From positions 62,001 to 126,000 of the forward strand of contig LR882958.1 in NCBI GenBank assembly GCA_904830895.1: 64,000 bases of DNA, in the 5' to 3' direction. This document shows, piece after piece, positions 63,640 through 64,000 of this stretch. Both the position numbers and the translations under genes were made by a program. Under the pieces are notes generated by a model. That model searched no databases. It worked only from the letters and a program-made list of their open reading frames with translations, and was not told where the DNA came from. Numbering within the stretch: the stretch's first letter is position 1; each line of letters starts with the position of its first letter. The DNA comes from Planktothrix rubescens CCAP 1459/22. GTDB taxonomy: Bacteria > Cyanobacteriota > Cyanobacteriia > Cyanobacteriales > Microcoleaceae.

Positions 63640-64000
63640 TTATCTTTGAGTTCCCGTATAGGTAAATTCTTGAACCCAAGCCATTGACTTACTACCAGGA
63701 GTTCGAGCGTAAACTTTAACCTTCTGAATCAATTGAATGTTCAAATCCAGCAATTTTTGACGGATAAATTGACTCATAGAGGCTTGATTTGGCACTTGAT
63801 CTGACTCTAGTATAATGTGCAGACAGCCCTCTTTTGACTTGGTGAGAGTGTTAATTCCTTTCGGTTTCAGGGATTGACTAATCACCGTTGCGATCGCTTT
63901 TGCATGGCCCTGCTTGGCCAGTTCTAACAATTGGCCATGGGTTAGTCGAGGTTCCAGTTGTTCTGGGTCTTCCTCCTCAACGGCTATTGTGGTCTTATGC
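63640..64000 (-). CDS. Cyanobacterial repeat-domain protein, 5' partial
   Basis: The frame is open to the window edge (HKTTIAVEEEDPEQLEPRLT, HGQ, then LLELAKQGHAKAI), so the gene starts outside. The visible domain (AKAIATVISQSLKPKGINTL, GCLHIILESDQVPNQASMSQ, FIRQKLLDLNIQLIQKVKVY and WVQEFTY) is a small alpha-beta unit that I recall as frequent in cyanobacterial hypotheticals but without a function. It is coupled to the pentapeptide-repeat gene 6 bp downstream. Confidence 0.72.
   Translation of the reverse strand, partial: HKTTIAVEEEDPEQLEPRLTHGQLLELAKQGHAKAIATVISQSLKPKGINTLTKSKEGCLHIILESDQVPNQASMSQFIRQKLLDLNIQLIQKVKVYARTPGSKSMAWVQEFTYTGTQR

Overview
The window looks like chromosome of a filamentous, non-heterocystous cyanobacterium. 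It carries psaE, cytochrome c6, plant-type [2Fe-2S] ferredoxins, a CpeS/CpcS-type phycobilin lyase and a bvdR-like biliverdin reductase. HIP1 octamers (GCGATCGC) are scattered through it, the base composition is AT-rich, and simple 'CCCATTACCCATT' tracts lie between genes. A Planktothrix- or Oscillatoria-like host is my inference; no rRNA is present to confirm it.

Layout. 1-8547 is a chemotaxis-type operon in decay: cheR (5' end off-window) has lost its TPR tail by an out-of-frame deletion, the MCP, cheW and cheA genes look intact, and cheB is split by an IS1634-family element and also lacks its catalytic Ser and His. 8723-14294 holds hypotheticals, an orphan glutamine-amidotransferase-like protein, a LysR relic, a bestrophin, and a large protein with two tandem globin domains, membrane helices and pentapeptide repeats. 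14580-19119 (minus strand) carries a phycobilin lyase, an LD-carboxypeptidase, a pterin glucosyltransferase, a GH108 muramidase and hemC. 19269-25318 is an IS5-type relic next to a two-gene CHAT protease / STAND-WD40 conflict system and the cut-off start of a second STAND gene. 25549-27864 is housekeeping (rnz, def, a copper chaperone). 28103-31270 is an McrB/McrC-LlaJI-like restriction pair bracketed by two ~92-bp repeats. A tRNA-Thr(CGU), a glycosyltransferase, ilvD, mutM, psaE, a MORN protein, a lipoprotein, an NlpC/P60 hydrolase and a beta-lactamase-like hydrolase follow.

39477-46630 is a scrap-yard. It contains three copies of a ~136-bp inverted-repeat element, a mazF stub, a DUF433/DUF5615 toxin-antitoxin pair, truncated FkbM, ATP-grasp and STAND genes, an IS200 relic, an apparently complete frameshift-type IS5 element, and the 3' end of a group II intron inside an Rpn-like gene. 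An intact amt gene sits in the middle, and a HTH-pentapeptide-nuclease-like protein closes the region. 46740-63930 returns to a stable backbone: bvdR, two tandem ferredoxins plus an orphan third leader, an amidase, recQ, an alpha/beta hydrolase, a glycerophosphodiesterase, hrcA, petJ, an O-fucosyltransferase-like protein, a DUF2283-type TA pair, ilvE, a Pmp3-like peptide too short for usual gene callers, and a pentapeptide-repeat protein.

The best candidate for a less-described system is the CHAT/STAND pair. Protease and receptor share an ungapped ~31-residue segment with a two-repeat look, positioned C-terminally in the effector and N-terminally in the receptor. This is the arrangement expected of a homotypic (possibly amyloid-like) signalling motif. 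All functions are read from sequence alone; no database search was run.
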